DNA from: Lutjanus erythropterus
Lineage: Eukaryota; Chordata; Actinopteri; Lutjaniformes; Lutjanidae
NCBI GenBank assembly: GCA_020091685.1
Contig: CM034604.1
Location: 2,159,820 to 2,223,819 of the forward strand
Direction: 5' to 3'
Length of the DNA: 64,000 nucleotides
Shown: in pieces, positions 43,660 through 54,560 of the stretch
How the letters are laid out: each line of letters starts with the position of its first letter
Numbering within the stretch: position 1 is the first letter of the stretch
The notes under the pieces: model-generated
Database searches by the model: none
What the model was told of the DNA's origin: nothing
Seen by the model: the letters and a program-made list of their open reading frames with translations, nothing else
Position numbers and translations under genes: made by a program

Positions 43660-44510
43660 CAGATGACATTGAACAGCTGAACAAACACTCTTTCATGTTG
43701 TAACTGAAGCCCCAAACTCATCATTCACTACTGTGGATAAAAGACTGGTGTGTGATTTAATATAGACTGGACTTCTGCCAGAGAGCAAACAAGAGAAAAC
43801 TCATTAAAAACAACAATATCTGACACTCAAATGGTGATTTGGCTCATTTGATCGCTCTTTTGGGCGGACTATGCAGTGGCTACAGATCGTCTGTGTCCTA
43901 ATCAATATGCAGGTCCAACAAGGGCCAGGTTGTGGACACAGCTGACTGCTCCTTGGCTGGAGGGGAGGGGTGAGTCAGAAGTAGATGGCCTGAAACGGCC
44001 AAATGGCCTGTCTGTGACCCACAGCACATTCCCTCCCATGGTCTACTGGTCAGGGCATTGGCGTTTTACTGCGCAGGCACAGATACAGACTGACACGCCT
44101 GCACAATGCTACTCAGAATCATTATTCTGAACAGCGAGGGACACGCTGACCTGGGTGACGAGCTGCAGGCTGAAGCAGCGCAGTAAATTCCCTCACAGTG
44201 TGACAGGCCAAACACTTTCTACAGTTATCTACTAACTGACCGTGATACCCAGGGAGGAGAGATTCTGTGGGAGGAAATCAATGGAGATGTTTCTGTGGAC
44301 AGTATGTTAAAGATGGAAATTGTCTTATCTTTATCTAGAAATCAATAAACCACAACAGACAGCCCCCAAAAGAGTATTGCACATGTCTATGCACCCTACA
44401 GGTGACATTATGCCTTGCAGAAACACCTCTGACCAGGGATACAAAGTAACTTAAGCCACATTTCCACAAAACACTTTCAGTGTTGTACCCTTGAACTCCC
44501 ATTATCTACA
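43660..44510. other. Unique DNA
   Basis: Moderately G/C-balanced near 43850-44250, no repeat signature, no coding domain. Could include conserved sequence; untested. Confidence 0.35.
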
Positions 44511-44512
44511 TT

Positions 44513-44713
44513 AGAGATGTACCAATCAATTTTTTTCAGTTCCAATCCAGTATCTGAATTTGGATATCCGTCAACACCAATACTATACCAAAACCAGCGA
44601 TTTTTCTTCCTTGATGTCTATGATTATTTATCATTATTAATATTTGTATTAGTAGTAGTAAAATTACATGAGGCTGAAACTGAACTTCAGTCTGGAAAGC
44701 TTGTGTAGTTTGT
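44513..44713 (+). repeat. Dispersed repeat E3, copy a (left part, before hAT insertion)
   Basis: Starts TAGAGATGTACCAATCAATT, then TCCAATCCAGTATCTGAATT, TGGATATCCGTCAACACCAA, TACTATACCAAAACCAGCGA, a terminal pattern of a family I recognise from fish (usual text TAGGGATGTCCCGATC...). It continues AAATTACATGAGGCTGAAAC and GGAAAGCTTGTGTAGTTTGT, which recurs at 47370-47420. Confidence 0.6.
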
Positions 44714-44872
44714 AGGCATGCCACGATTCACTCAACTCACGATACAATTCGAATCACGATTCAGGGCTCACGATACAATTCGAATCACGATTCGAATCAT
44801 GTACAACACAAAATTGATTTACAGGCAAATGACTGATTTTCTTATCTTTATTATTTCTCTTACATTTCTCTC

Positions 44873-45133
44873 TTATTTCTCCAGCCTTTTCCTTTTTAAA
44901 AATACTGTAGTGTTTTCTCTTATGCTCTTTTCAATACATAGTTTGCATATTGTGTTTGTCTTGTCTATTATCTTTTCTCCTTTTTCATTTACTGTCTTTG
45001 GGAAGCCAAAATGTTTCCACACCTCGGACTTGAAATTGCTCGGTGCCTCCACAATTTCAACCTCGCTTTCGAGTTCGACCCCCGCCATGGGATTTACACC
45101 AGGCGCGCCTGCGCCGCGGAACGGCTGCGCCAC
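44873..45133 (-). pseudogene. hAT transposase N-terminus with BED-finger start
   Basis: The 86-codon frame begins MAQPFRGAGAPG and contains SNFKSEVWKHFGFPKTVNEK then KTNTICKLC. This matches the first half of a BED zinc finger (W-x-x-F...C-x2-C) at the N-terminus of ZBED-like hAT transposases, which bind DNA. After C-x2-C the sequence becomes IEKSIRENTTVFLKRKRLEK and stops; the zinc-binding histidines and the whole catalytic part are missing. The long opposite-strand frame (44718-45251) is a shadow. Confidence 0.7.
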
Positions 45134-45720
45134 AGTTTTGCTCCGTCATGCACATGACTTCAATTTACACCAGCAGCGTTTCAGAAGCGTTTCAGCAGCG
45201 GAGCGTTTTGCCCGTCTGATTATGTTTACTTGCTCTGATTTTGTTGATTAAGTCCTCTTTCCTTGCTCTTTGTGCTTCTACCATGGATAAGCAGACTACG
45301 TAGTTAAATTGTTTCTTTTCTGTCTGTCTTTATGATCGCGAGTCTGCACGGGGTCTTTTATTTGGAAAATCAACCGGATTCTCTCCTGTTTTCCGTGCCT
45401 GACTTCCTGCCCGTTCGACCAGCTCTGTGCCAATTGACGCGCCATCCGTCGAAAATAGACTCGCTGCGTATTCTCTGCGGAGCAGGTGTAAATGCGGGGT
45501 CACGCTTTTCTTTTCTCTCGCTCGCTCTCTGCTCGCTGGCTGCTGCACTGTTTGTTTGTGACTTGCATAGGCACGCTGCGCACCCCGACTTCCTGTTGTA
45601 GCTGGAGCGGCGCTAGCACGTCACACGTAGCGCCGCATATAGTGATTTTGAACAAGAACGTAGTTTAACTTGAGTGCGCCCTCTGCTGGCCTGGAGGCCA
45701 CATCGCGATTCATGGTTTAA
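45040..45720 (-). promoter_or_regulatory. CpG-rich 5' region of the hAT element
   Basis: CpG density rises sharply compared with the flanks (GGCGCGCCTGCGCCGCGGAA, GAGCGGCGCTAGCACGTCAC, GTAGCGCCGCATATAG). It lies upstream and at the start of the transposase frame on the minus strand, as expected for the element's own promoter. No defined promoter motif was identified. Confidence 0.4.
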
Positions 45721-45791
45721 TTAAATCGATTCGAATCGTATTTTAAAAAATCGATTTAAATCGATTTTTTCAAAAATCGCGGCATGCCTTT

Positions 45792-46035
45792 TAGTTTGTG
45801 TACTATAACTTGTATGATGGCATCTTTCAACCGTTGTGTAGAAGTCTGGCTTATGACATTCACATTCACTTAGACTCAACTTGGGTTCAGCTGCCTGTAC
45901 TCATCGTAGATATCTTTACCGTGCAGATCTCAAATCTTAGTCTTACTGCTGATTCGGCAACAACAACTTCCTGATAACCATTTGTCATTTTTCTGCCACT
46001 CACTTTCTCTCGCTCACTCAACTACACACTCATAC
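45792..46035 (+). repeat. Dispersed repeat E3, copy a (right part, after hAT insertion)
   Basis: Continues copy a: TGTATGATGGCATCTTTCAA, CCGTTGTGTAGAAGTCTGGC, TCACTTAGACTCAACTTGGG, then CTCTCGCTCACTCAACTACA. It matches 47425-47590 closely (GTGTGGTGGCATCTTTCAAC and so on), apart from an extra block (about 45903-46005) in this copy. Confidence 0.7.
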
Positions 46036-46104
46036 TGGAGTCCCAAGCAAGTATCAAGTAATTTGGTCCAAGTCTCAAGCAAGTCCCAAGTTTTTTTGTC
46101 ATGG

Positions 46105-46220
46105 GCAAGTCAAGTCAAGTCAAGTCACAAGGTTATGTCGAGTCAAGTCAAGTCAAGTCAAGTCACAAGGTTGTCGAGTCAAGTCAAGTCAAGTCGCAGA
46201 TTATGTCAAGTCAAGTCTCT
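46105..46220 (+). repeat. (TCAAG)n array
   Basis: Runs of TCAAG pentamers, broken by CACAAGGTTATGTCGAG, CACAAGGTTGTCGAG and CGCAGATTATG, so a higher-order unit of about 40 bp is superimposed on the 5-bp unit. Confidence 0.85.
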
Positions 46221-46959
46221 CACTATTGTTCCTCATCCAAAAAACAGCATGCAGTCTAGTCTGCATGGATTAAAGCATAAAGCTGTTAATTTGATCTATT
46301 CTTACATTACATGTTTGATCATTTAGACCAAGGTAGATGGGGAAAGGCTACATTCCTGGGCCCAGGTTGGAGGGTGCAGGGGGTACCAGGACCATAGATA
46401 AAAAACTATATACTTCTATTTCTATATCTATGGGTGGGACCTCATTAAATTATGGAGTAATTATTTAAAATATTTCAAAACAGGCGTATTTGTGGAAAAA
46501 AATCTAATATTTGAATTATCATAATAGCTTTTTCCCCCCCTAGTTGTCCTTAATATAGTGAAGATACCCCCCCCCACAAAAAACAAAACAAAAACACACA
46601 CAAATGGTTTGGCCATCAAACGTTAAAGATGACTATTTTTTGTTCAGTATGCTCTATGTGCGGTCGGTAGAAGTCCGATGCACAGAGAAGAAAATAAAAG
46701 AGAAGAAGAGAAGAAGAAAATAGAGGCTTTAGAGATTTATTAAATATTTTTTTAAAAATGATGACTATAAAGCTGAGACCTTTACAGTCTATGGCTGAGA
46801 CGAGCAAAGTCAATGTAGCGCAGGGTAAAAAAAACCTAACAAAACAAAAACAAACAGCAAAGCTATATGTTTACAAGCCTTGTAACGTAATACTGTCCAG
46901 CTCTAATGTTAACATCCATAGGTATAAAAGCCACGACACGTCATGTTTTTGACAGGAAC

Positions 46960-47160
46960 AGCTGACTGACTGTCAGAGAGGAGGCAGAGAGAGGAGGAGA
47001 GCAGAGCGCTGCGGTCAGGTGAAGGAGGGGCTCGTTGCACCGTGGTGAAGCGGGCGCGCGCGAGGGGAGGCAGAGAGAGGAGAGAGCAGCAGTCAGGTGA
47101 AAGAGTGATGCGGGAGGGGCTCGTTTGTCGTTTCCCCGTTGCGGAGCGGGGGTTGGGGGC
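46960..47160 (+). promoter_or_regulatory. CpG-rich, GAG-rich segment with local duplication
   Basis: AGGCAGAGAGAGGAGGAGAG, GCGGTCAGGTGAAGGAGGGG and GGGCTCGTT occur, and then again in near form (GGGAGGCAGAGAGAGGAGAG, GCAGTCAGGTGAAAGAGTGA, GGGAGGGGCTCGTTTGTCG), about 75-90 bp apart. GCGGGCGCGCGCGAGG at about 47049 is a strong CpG run. It may be the promoter of the TCAAG element. Confidence 0.35.
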
Positions 47161-47329
47161 GGCAGTCATCTTGTCTCAAGTCGAGGGGAGTCATCTTGTC
47201 TCAAGTCGAGTCGAGTCTCGAGTCTCTGACCCTCCAAGTCCAAGTCGAGTTGCAAGTCGTCAAATTTGCGACTCGAGTCGACTCGAGTCCGAGTCCCTAT
47301 GACTAGAGTCCAATTGTCTGACTAGTAGT

Positions 47330-47600
47330 ACTACTAGTAGTAGTTGTAGTAAGAAGCAGAACTTGTAAAATTACATAAGGCTAAAACTGAACTGAACTCT
47401 GGAAAGCTTATGTAGTTTGTGTAATGTAACTTGTGTGGTGGCATCTTTCAACCATTGTGTAGGATTTTGACTTGTGACATACACATTCATTTAGACTCAC
47501 CCTGGGTTTAGCAGCTGCCTTCACTGTGCAGATTTCAGATCTTAGTCTGACTGATGATTCTTCTCGCTCACTCAACCACACACTTGTTAATAGGGTCGTT
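47330..47600 (+). repeat. Dispersed repeat E3, copy b
   Basis: Second copy in direct orientation: AACTTGTAAAATTACATAAG, GAACTCTGGAAAGCTTATGT, AGTTTGTGTAATGTAACTTG, TGGCATCTTTCAACCATTGT, CATTTAGACTCACCCTGGGT, TCTCGCTCACTCAACCACAC. It lacks the hAT insertion and so preserves the empty site. It then runs into TAGGGTCGTTCCGATGCAAG. Confidence 0.7.
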
Positions 47601-47604
47601 CCGA

Positions 47605-50600
47605 TGCAAGAATTGGAAAATTATTTGAATACTGCCTAAAATGCTGCTGGCAAGTATGCAAGTCTGTGCACTGAGCCGATACCATGTAGAAGCTGTGACA
47701 TCACTTGCTAAATTTTAAATTTATCAATTTAAAAGTTGTTATTTCTCTAAGTTGGCTTACACCAACCTCTCATTCCCACTTGTCATCATTTTTGTGGCCA
47801 TTTTTCTTGAGCTATTTTTCATGGATGTAGCTATGTAGCTTACGATCTAGCAAGATGACATCCCAATTCTTAAGACACCTACAAAGCTCTGATTATGTGA
47901 TTATTTTGTCAAGGCTTCTCAACTAAATCGGTTTGAATTGCTGAACAAACTGGACAGCCAGACTCTTTCTTAAGTCTGACAAAATAACTTTGACTTGAGG
48001 TACACAAATTTCTGCTGGAAAGGCTCCTTTATAAACTGAAGGACATGATCATTTATCAGATCTAACAAAAAGGAGCTAGCATGTTGCTTCATGGGCATTG
48101 GAGGATGCAGTGTTTTTGGAGCACAATCTATACTAGGGACTACAAGTCAGTATATCTTGGCCTCTCTTTTGGTTTTAACTATTCTTTTTGTTTCTTTCAA
48201 GTCTGAACTTGATGCAAGTGCAACAGCAAATCATTGGAGTCCTGCTGTCTTTGTCTGCATTTCAACCAATTTACTGACCAAATTCCAAAAGGGTATCTCT
48301 AGAGATGAATCTAACAGCCAACTTTTGAGCATTGCTTTAAAGAATTCTAAGGCTCATGAATCGAACACAAGCTTTTAATAAAGCAGGCAGGAAAAACCTA
48401 CCAAATCACTCCCAAATTAGATGCTGACTCACATATTACTGGATGACCTGTGTACTTTGTGAAATGAAGGGTAATTTTGCAAATTATGGGCAGAAGATGT
48501 CATCAAGGTCAAAGACATAATTCCCACCTGAAATCTGATGAAACACACAAACAGAACATTACAGCTTCTTTGACAGAAGAGGAGAAAATGATCAGCTACA
48601 GCTCCACCAGAGGAATAGTCATCAGCATGCCATGATAGAAGTTTGTTTTTGATGAAAAAGGCGCACTAGGGTGCCTTCTGGAGCTTCTACCTCGGTTCAT
48701 AGACAGGCAAGACAAAATCCCAGCAGTGGCTGGATGATTTTATGGTGCATTTGAGGCTATCTCAGGGTAATGCAACCCTGACACTAGGGCCTCAAGGAGG
48801 AATCCAAGTATCTGGACACAGCTGATATGAATCAACAATGCATCAGACAGGACTGCTGAGATCAGACCACACTTCTCAGAAACCCGAGGAATGATTCTGG
48901 GAGCTGGGCATCAACGACATGCTCTGTTTGTCTCCAGCTTGCGCCGTCTTGCACGGTTGCGTTCGGAATGTAGTATTTCCTCGTGCTGATGGGTTAAAAT
49001 AACAGTGATTTCAGCTTCAGAGTGATTACAGCTCTGGGTTCACCACAAGCCTGCTGCATCTCTGAAAGATGGAGCAGCGGTTAGGCCCGACTCAAAGTGA
49101 GAGACTGCAGGACAGTGATGGGAAAGAAAAGCTTTTGGGGCAGTGATGTCTACCATCTCCAAACACTGTCCTCAAAACTAAGAAAAAAGATAGAATGGAA
49201 AAAAAAAAGCATTTTGGTATTGGAACTAAAACATCAAATTTAATATGTTATACAAGAGGGCCTGTGTTGACATTGCTTTTTATAAAGAGGTATTAAGGTA
49301 AATGGGTTGGTAGTGTTGTAGTGCCAGCATTCCAGAGAGCAGTTGCAGGCAACAGGAGAAGAAGCTGTGGCTGTCTGGGAAGAGATGTCAGCCAAACCCT
49401 ATGTAATCAAATTTGACTACCTAAACCTCAAAGGGTTAATCTGCGAAACAACAACAACAAAAGCAAACACACAGAAGTATGTATATTCTGCAACTTTTAT
49501 CTGTATTTATCCTGCATCCATGTGTCGGAATTGGGGGAAAAATTAGGTCCTGACTGTGAAAATTCATGTGAAGCTCATGAACACACCAAAGCTGGAAGAA
49601 TGATTTCCTAACTTGGAAAATGGGACCATCCAAGGAGCATGTGAACATGGAATTGGAAAAGAAGGTAAGCTACGTATAAGGGGTGCTAGCAAAGTTAGTT
49701 AGCTAATGTTAGCAATCTTCTTCTGAACCCAAACTTTTCAGAAATCTCTTCACCACTCACCAAAACACATTTAGCAAATATTAGCTATAAACATTAGCTA
49801 CGTGTATGTGTTTGTTTCAGGATGCTAGTTCCAGTTGTTTGTCAGCTATTTGCCACCTGGCCAGGTGTACAATTTACTAATTTAGTTAAATATTGAGTGA
49901 TGTAGCTAATGACAAATTGCTGTTCTTGGGTTAGGTTTTTGCTTGTGATAAACATTAACAAGACTGGGCACATAAAGGTATGTAGCTAATGTATAAGAAG
50001 TTATGGTACATCAATGCTAGCTAATGTCAGTTCTGACATAAATGCTACACACCAGGGGTGGCAGCATTGGTCTCAACTCAGTCTCACCATGTCTCAGACT
50101 TGGTCTTAACCTTTCAAAGTCTTGACCACTGAAGGTTAAGAGGCACTTCTGTAAATTCTCAAAATGTGATAAGTAGTTTTACAGATGAATCAGGTGACTG
50201 CTTTGTGTGTTCTGCCATCGAGTGGTGTCTGCTGGTCAGGTCTAGAAGGGAATCCAAGATTTGCAAAAATCTTGCAAGTTGTTCTCATGGTTTGGGTTAA
50301 AGTGATGACTCTTGTCAGATCTCTCCCAGGTCTGGGGTTCCCTTATAGACTACATGTTTACTGTTGCCTGCAGACTGTGACGGATGGATAACTGGAATGG
50401 CCCCCAGTAACTGAATGTACCATTTTGGATGCCAGTATTAACATTCTTTTTTCCTAATGTTTAAGTTTGACTTTACTTTTGGAGTAGCTGAGAACTGCAC
50501 AGGTTCTTCCCGGCTTCCTAGACATTCATGTCAAAAAGAATGTTAGATAAAAAGCACATGTAAAAGTAGGAAACTGCATGCATACTGTAGGGAGACACCA

Positions 50601-51125
50601 CCACAATAATGGTGGCCTGTTTACTTCCTGTACTTCACAGGATTCATACCAGCTAGCTAGCAGCTTCTCGTTTTAGCGGACGTTGACACTCACTTTCACT
50701 AGTTCAAATTAAAGATGTTGCCAGCAGCAGGTTAATTCCATGAGTAAGTTGATGGCACACTAAAATTAAACTTGGTTAAAGTGCAGTATGCAGGCGGTGC
50801 CTTTACTCAGCCAAAGATCATTTGTGAAGGAGGAAGCTCCTCTCTGTAACACTACTGCACAGTGAGAGCTGACTGAGTGTTTCCGTAGTTCCAACGAGTC
50901 AAGCAGAGTGATACATCTTCACATCCATTTTTGGAGTCACAGTCAACCAGTTACCCTTCCTTCACATCACATCAATAATTTAAGCTTATAAAGCGAATGT
51001 TTTTTTAGCCAGGGCTTCCAGTTTTGGATCAAGTAGCTCGTGAAAAATAAGGTATGTCAGATGAAGTAGTCTACAGCTGTTTCAGCATTCAGCATTTCAA
51101 GTATATCTAATACATATTTAATCAA
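47605..51125. other. Mostly unique DNA
   Basis: No gene recognised. 49690-50040 is enriched in TTAGCTAATGTTAGC-like words. 50080-50130 has TCTCAGACTTGGTCTTAACC, vaguely like the TCAAG family. 50275-50310 holds ATGGTTTGGGTTAAAGTGAT, a possible reverse scrap of the CCTAACC family. Confidence 0.35.
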
Positions 51126-51230
51126 CATTAAGGTAAATTCAAGCATCAGATCTGACTTGATATTGGCAGATACCCAATTTTAAAGGGCTTGGATCCAGGT
51201 GAAAAAAAATGGATCAGAACATCCCTCATA
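51125..51230 (-). mobile_element. E3-like terminal fragment
   Basis: TTGATATTGGCAGATACCCA, TTTTAAAGGGCTTGGATCCA and GGATCAGAACATCCCT: the reverse complement opens AGGGATGTTCTGATCCATTT, like the terminal text of the E3 family at 44513 (usual AGGGATGTCCCGATCC). Confidence 0.45.
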
Positions 51231-51234
51231 ATTT

Positions 51235-53055
51235 CACCTATGTTAATGTCACCTCTGCATTTATTTGTTGATGCAAGTTCACATTCACAAGAGTCAGCTC
51301 AAAGTTCAGTTCATGGAGATTAAAATGAACTAATTCACAATTTAGAATTTTGTACTAAGTTTATAGTCACAAAAATGCTATATTATTTTTTATTTTTACT
51401 TTTTAAATTTCAAAACTTCCTCAGGGGTGCTGAAGTCTATATAATGATACTAAATGGTGTGGAATATTAATGTCTTTTCTATTTAAACTGTATTTGTGTT
51501 TGCATTAACTTGTACTTTGTATTGTTACTTTTTGGAAGATGGAAAAATGACACAATGTATGCATGATTATTACCTTATTATTACCATGGTGAAATTCCAC
51601 ATCCATAAATGTAAATGTACAGCTATAAAATCATGCTTTGTCATGGTTAGAATAACATATATCCATAGTTATGAAGTCAGCAGTTATCAAATTAATAATT
51701 TTCATAGCCTACTGTTCCAACTGTGAATGTGGAAATTCTGACTTTGCAGTTAAAACTGAATGCACCATGCATGCCATAGCAAGGATATAGATAGGGGAGG
51801 AGACAAAGGAGACGAGCAAATGACATGGATCTGTCTGCCTGTCACTGATACAGAAACTTCAGTCTGCAGCGTAGTTCATACTCTTCATGCTCCATAAAAG
51901 AAGCTGCAAAATGTTTTTTATATCACGTCGACATTTGATGGGAGTGTCATTATCTCAGGATGAACAATGCTCATGTTCAGTAGTAGCAAACTGATCTGTT
52001 CATTTCACCATTCATCAAAAACGTAAGCACATTCAGTGAATGCCATTCTTGTAACATGTTCATGCACCATACTGGTGCCATTTATGACTAAATACAAAGA
52101 TTCTATATTTAGAAACCCATAAAAATAAAAAAATAAAATAAAATTGACAAATCATAAGCAGGGGTCAATAAAGGCACTGACACTTACAGAGCAGTATATT
52201 TACAGAACTGACCCATACACATGCACACACCAGCACAAATGAGTTTGGAAGCAGCAGCATAAATGTGTGTTTACGCACACAGTCACACACTCTCCTACGC
52301 ACTTAAAAGCCCCCGAGGTGGATCATTATATCTTTCCGGTAGATTCTCTCTTGTACAGGTCAGCTGGCTGGCGCCTGCCTCCTCCCCCACTTCAAATAAT
52401 GATCAACACATGTTTAGGATTTCTCTTCACATTCCATAACCTTCAAAACTGTGACCTCCACACAGAGGAGACGAGAACATCCCTGGCATGAGTACATGCT
52501 CAATTTGCTGTCATAAGACTTCCAGACCTCTTAACATGATGCTCTGACTCTCTGCTTTTTGTTTCTATCTGTAACAGTAAGTTCTGTGGTGATCCATTAA
52601 ACGAAGCAGATTGAGACAATGTCTCATCTTGTAATCAATATTGTGATGGACCCTTTCTTGATATCAATAGAACGATCAAGAAACTCAAAGTCATTGAATG
52701 ACCTGATGTCAATAGGTGGTTGTTGAGTGCAACACTGAACTTGAAATATCTTTAAAAAAGCATTCTGTCTTTTGTCTTGCCAGTCATGGCTCATCAGTGA
52801 CCACTACATTTGTGAAGGCCTTTGAATGTGAGATCATGGGATCCACTGGGTCTGTTCTTTGCAATGTGGTGAAAGAGGAATTAAAATCATTCCAGTTACC
52901 CTGAAGACAAGTGCACATCTGATGATGACATCATCAGGTTTTTTTTAAGTTCTGCCAGAGAGAACTTATTCCAGTGCCTGAGTAGTAGTTCTCTTGACAG
53001 GTCGACTGAACTTCATATGGGAAATTGGTGGGGTGTCTCTTTAAGTGTGGAGCTG
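51235..53055. other. Unique DNA
   Basis: No gene or repeat recognised with confidence; A-rich run near 52120-52145. Confidence 0.35.
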
Positions 53056-53059
53056 GAGC

Positions 53060-53125
53060 CAGGAGGCGATGAGCCTGACTAAGCATAAAGACTGGAAGGA
53101 GGGGAAACAGCTAGCCTCCTGTTAG
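53060..53125 (+). repeat. AGCTTAGCATAAAG repeat, copy 3
   Basis: GATGAGCCTGACTAAGCATA, AAGACTGGAAGGAGGGGAAA, CAGCTAGCCTCCTG. Closest to the usual family text. Confidence 0.55.
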
Positions 53126-53339
53126 GTGACACAATACACAGTCCAGTTGCTTGATATTCTGCTTATTGCCAGTTGGGTAGCAGTGCACCAGCAAAACAAA
53201 AGCTGAATAGAGCTATTGCAATAACTGCAATTTTGAAATACGGGATGGCAAGCAAAAGCTATGTTCATGTTTTTTCTTTTTTACATGAGGCTAGGCCCTT
53301 CTTGTTTTACTCTTACTGTCAGTGCATATTAAATGAATG

Positions 53340-53600
53340 AATACAAGGGAAGAAGGACTGTAACAGTTTGAGCTTAGGGATGAATCGTACTGGCTGTCAC
53401 CCACCTTCAAACTTGGAAGCTGTGAGTTTTGCCATGCTTTATGCTGTTGAACTGTTTATTTTGTAGGTTAACCTGTTGAACTCAGTATTAGCATGTTGCA
53501 TGGCAAACTAACCTAATCCCACAGGCTGGACAATGTGGGACTGTAAAACTGTAATTCACAACTATAAAATTGACAATCAGTCAAGAGAAACTGTTAATAT
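53340..53600 (+). repeat. Dispersed repeat, copy B (partner at 3370-3560)
   Basis: AAATGAATGAATACAAGGGA, GGATGAATCGTACTGGCTGT, TTGGAAGCTGTGAGTTTTGC, GTTTATTTTGTAGGTTAACC, TCCCACAGGCTGGACAATGT. Order and orientation are the same as in copy A. An extra block (about 53400-53440 and 53480-53515) makes this copy longer. Confidence 0.5.
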
Positions 53601-53604
53601 TTGA

Positions 53605-54225
53605 ACGTGGGCAGTAGGTTTGATGCCAGTGACTGTTTTTGCATGTTTGTATGTTGATTTTGTGGAAGTTTATAATGTGGGATAAGCTGCATAAGCTTTT
53701 TTGTTGTAAAACCTGGCTGGCGCTGCTCTGATCCTCATCTCTAGTGTGTATGTATTTGTGTTGCCTCTGTAAATTTACTCAATAGACACTCCCTGGAGGT
53801 AAAGATATAGCTACATGTGAAAAAGAAATGCTCAAACTGCAGGAATTACTTTGCAACACTGTTGTTTCCCATTGGACAGTGAGCTGACTGTATCAAATTA
53901 TGTATTTTATTATATATAAAGTAATTTGCAAAAATAAACAACAGAATGGCACTAATACTACATTCTGCACTGTTTAACCAACCTAATTAACTGCAGGGTT
54001 TCTTGCTCTGAGATATAACTCAGAGATGTTTGCTGCCCTGCCTTTGAGTTTCTATCAAAATCCTCTCTGCATCTTATTAGACCCTCAGTATCAGGCTGAC
54101 AGTATGGTCAGGGTCAGTGTGAGCTAACTCTTGGATTGGAGGCGTGCTTCACCTTGAGTTGTTGCCATCTCAACCTGCCCTGAGTGTGAGAAAAGAGACA
54201 ATACAGTGCATTTAGCTGAGCCAGT
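53605..54225. other. Unique DNA
   Basis: Nothing recognised. Confidence 0.35.
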
Positions 54226-54229
54226 CTTT

Positions 54230-54560
54230 TCCATCCAATTTTAAGCGTCCTACTGGGTTTCCTCACAAGGCACTGAAGATGCAATTCTGTTCTCCTGTGT
54301 AATTTCACTGAGACTCATGTGAGCTATGTGAAAGCTTGATGGGATGTGGTGGGAGGAGGCTATAGAGCAATGAATTAACTCCCAGCCACCAAAGGGGATC
54401 CTTTGTTCACTTGTCTCCAAGGACACCTGACTTATATTTGGTGAACAAATAGCCATCTCGCACAATAATGGGAAATAAATGAAGTTCCCGGGGATAAGAG
54501 AACAAGATTTCCCTTTTGGGGACGCAGAGATACAAAGAGTTAGAAAATGAATGGCAGCTT
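54230..54560. promoter_or_regulatory. Candidate conserved non-coding element
   Basis: Non-repetitive and compositionally even. Contains GCAATGAATTAACTCCCAG, CACAATAATGGGAAATAAAT and GTGTAATTTCACTGAGACTC. The 109-codon minus frame that covers it shows no domain. The call rests on texture only. Confidence 0.2.

Larger units (their letters stand above)
44714..45791 (-). mobile_element. hAT element with perfect 8-bp target duplication
   Basis: Tips AGGCATGCCACGATTCAC (left) and, in reverse complement, AGGCATGCCGCGATTTTTG (right, just inside two extra bases) are inverted. The flanks carry TAGTTTGT on both sides (44706-44713 and 45792-45799). The uninterrupted pre-insertion sequence is visible at 47410-47425 as TATGTAGTTTGTGTAATGTA in the second E3 copy, which confirms the insertion. 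The right half (about 45040-45720) is G/C- and CpG-rich, likely the element's promoter and 5' region since the gene reads right to left. Only the N-terminal part of the transposase remains, so the copy is non-autonomous. Confidence 0.88.
46036..47320. mobile_element. TCAAG-rich element between E3 copies
   Basis: Starts TGGAGTCCCAAGCAAGTATC and ends with GAGTCCGAGTCCCTATGACT then AGAGTCCAATTGTCTGACTA. Both ends are dominated by TCAAG or TCGAG words: the left in an array (GGCAAGTCAAGTCAAGTCAA and relatives, 46105-46220), the right in TCGAG form (CAAGTCGAGTCGAGTCTCGA). The reverse complement of the right end (GGACTCTAGTCATAGGGACT) is a family terminus I know from fish, but the left end is not its clean mirror. 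The interior includes A-rich and CpG-rich parts; no transposase was found. Superfamily unknown. Confidence 0.5.

Noticed and set aside
44718..45251. 177-codon plus-strand open frame
   Set aside because: It lies opposite the BED-finger transposase frame of the hAT element, is rich in F/L/S low-complexity sequence and shows no domain; a shadow frame.
46105..46220. CRISPR array
   Set aside because: Short TCAAG pentamers without spacers in vertebrate-type DNA; simple tandem repeat.
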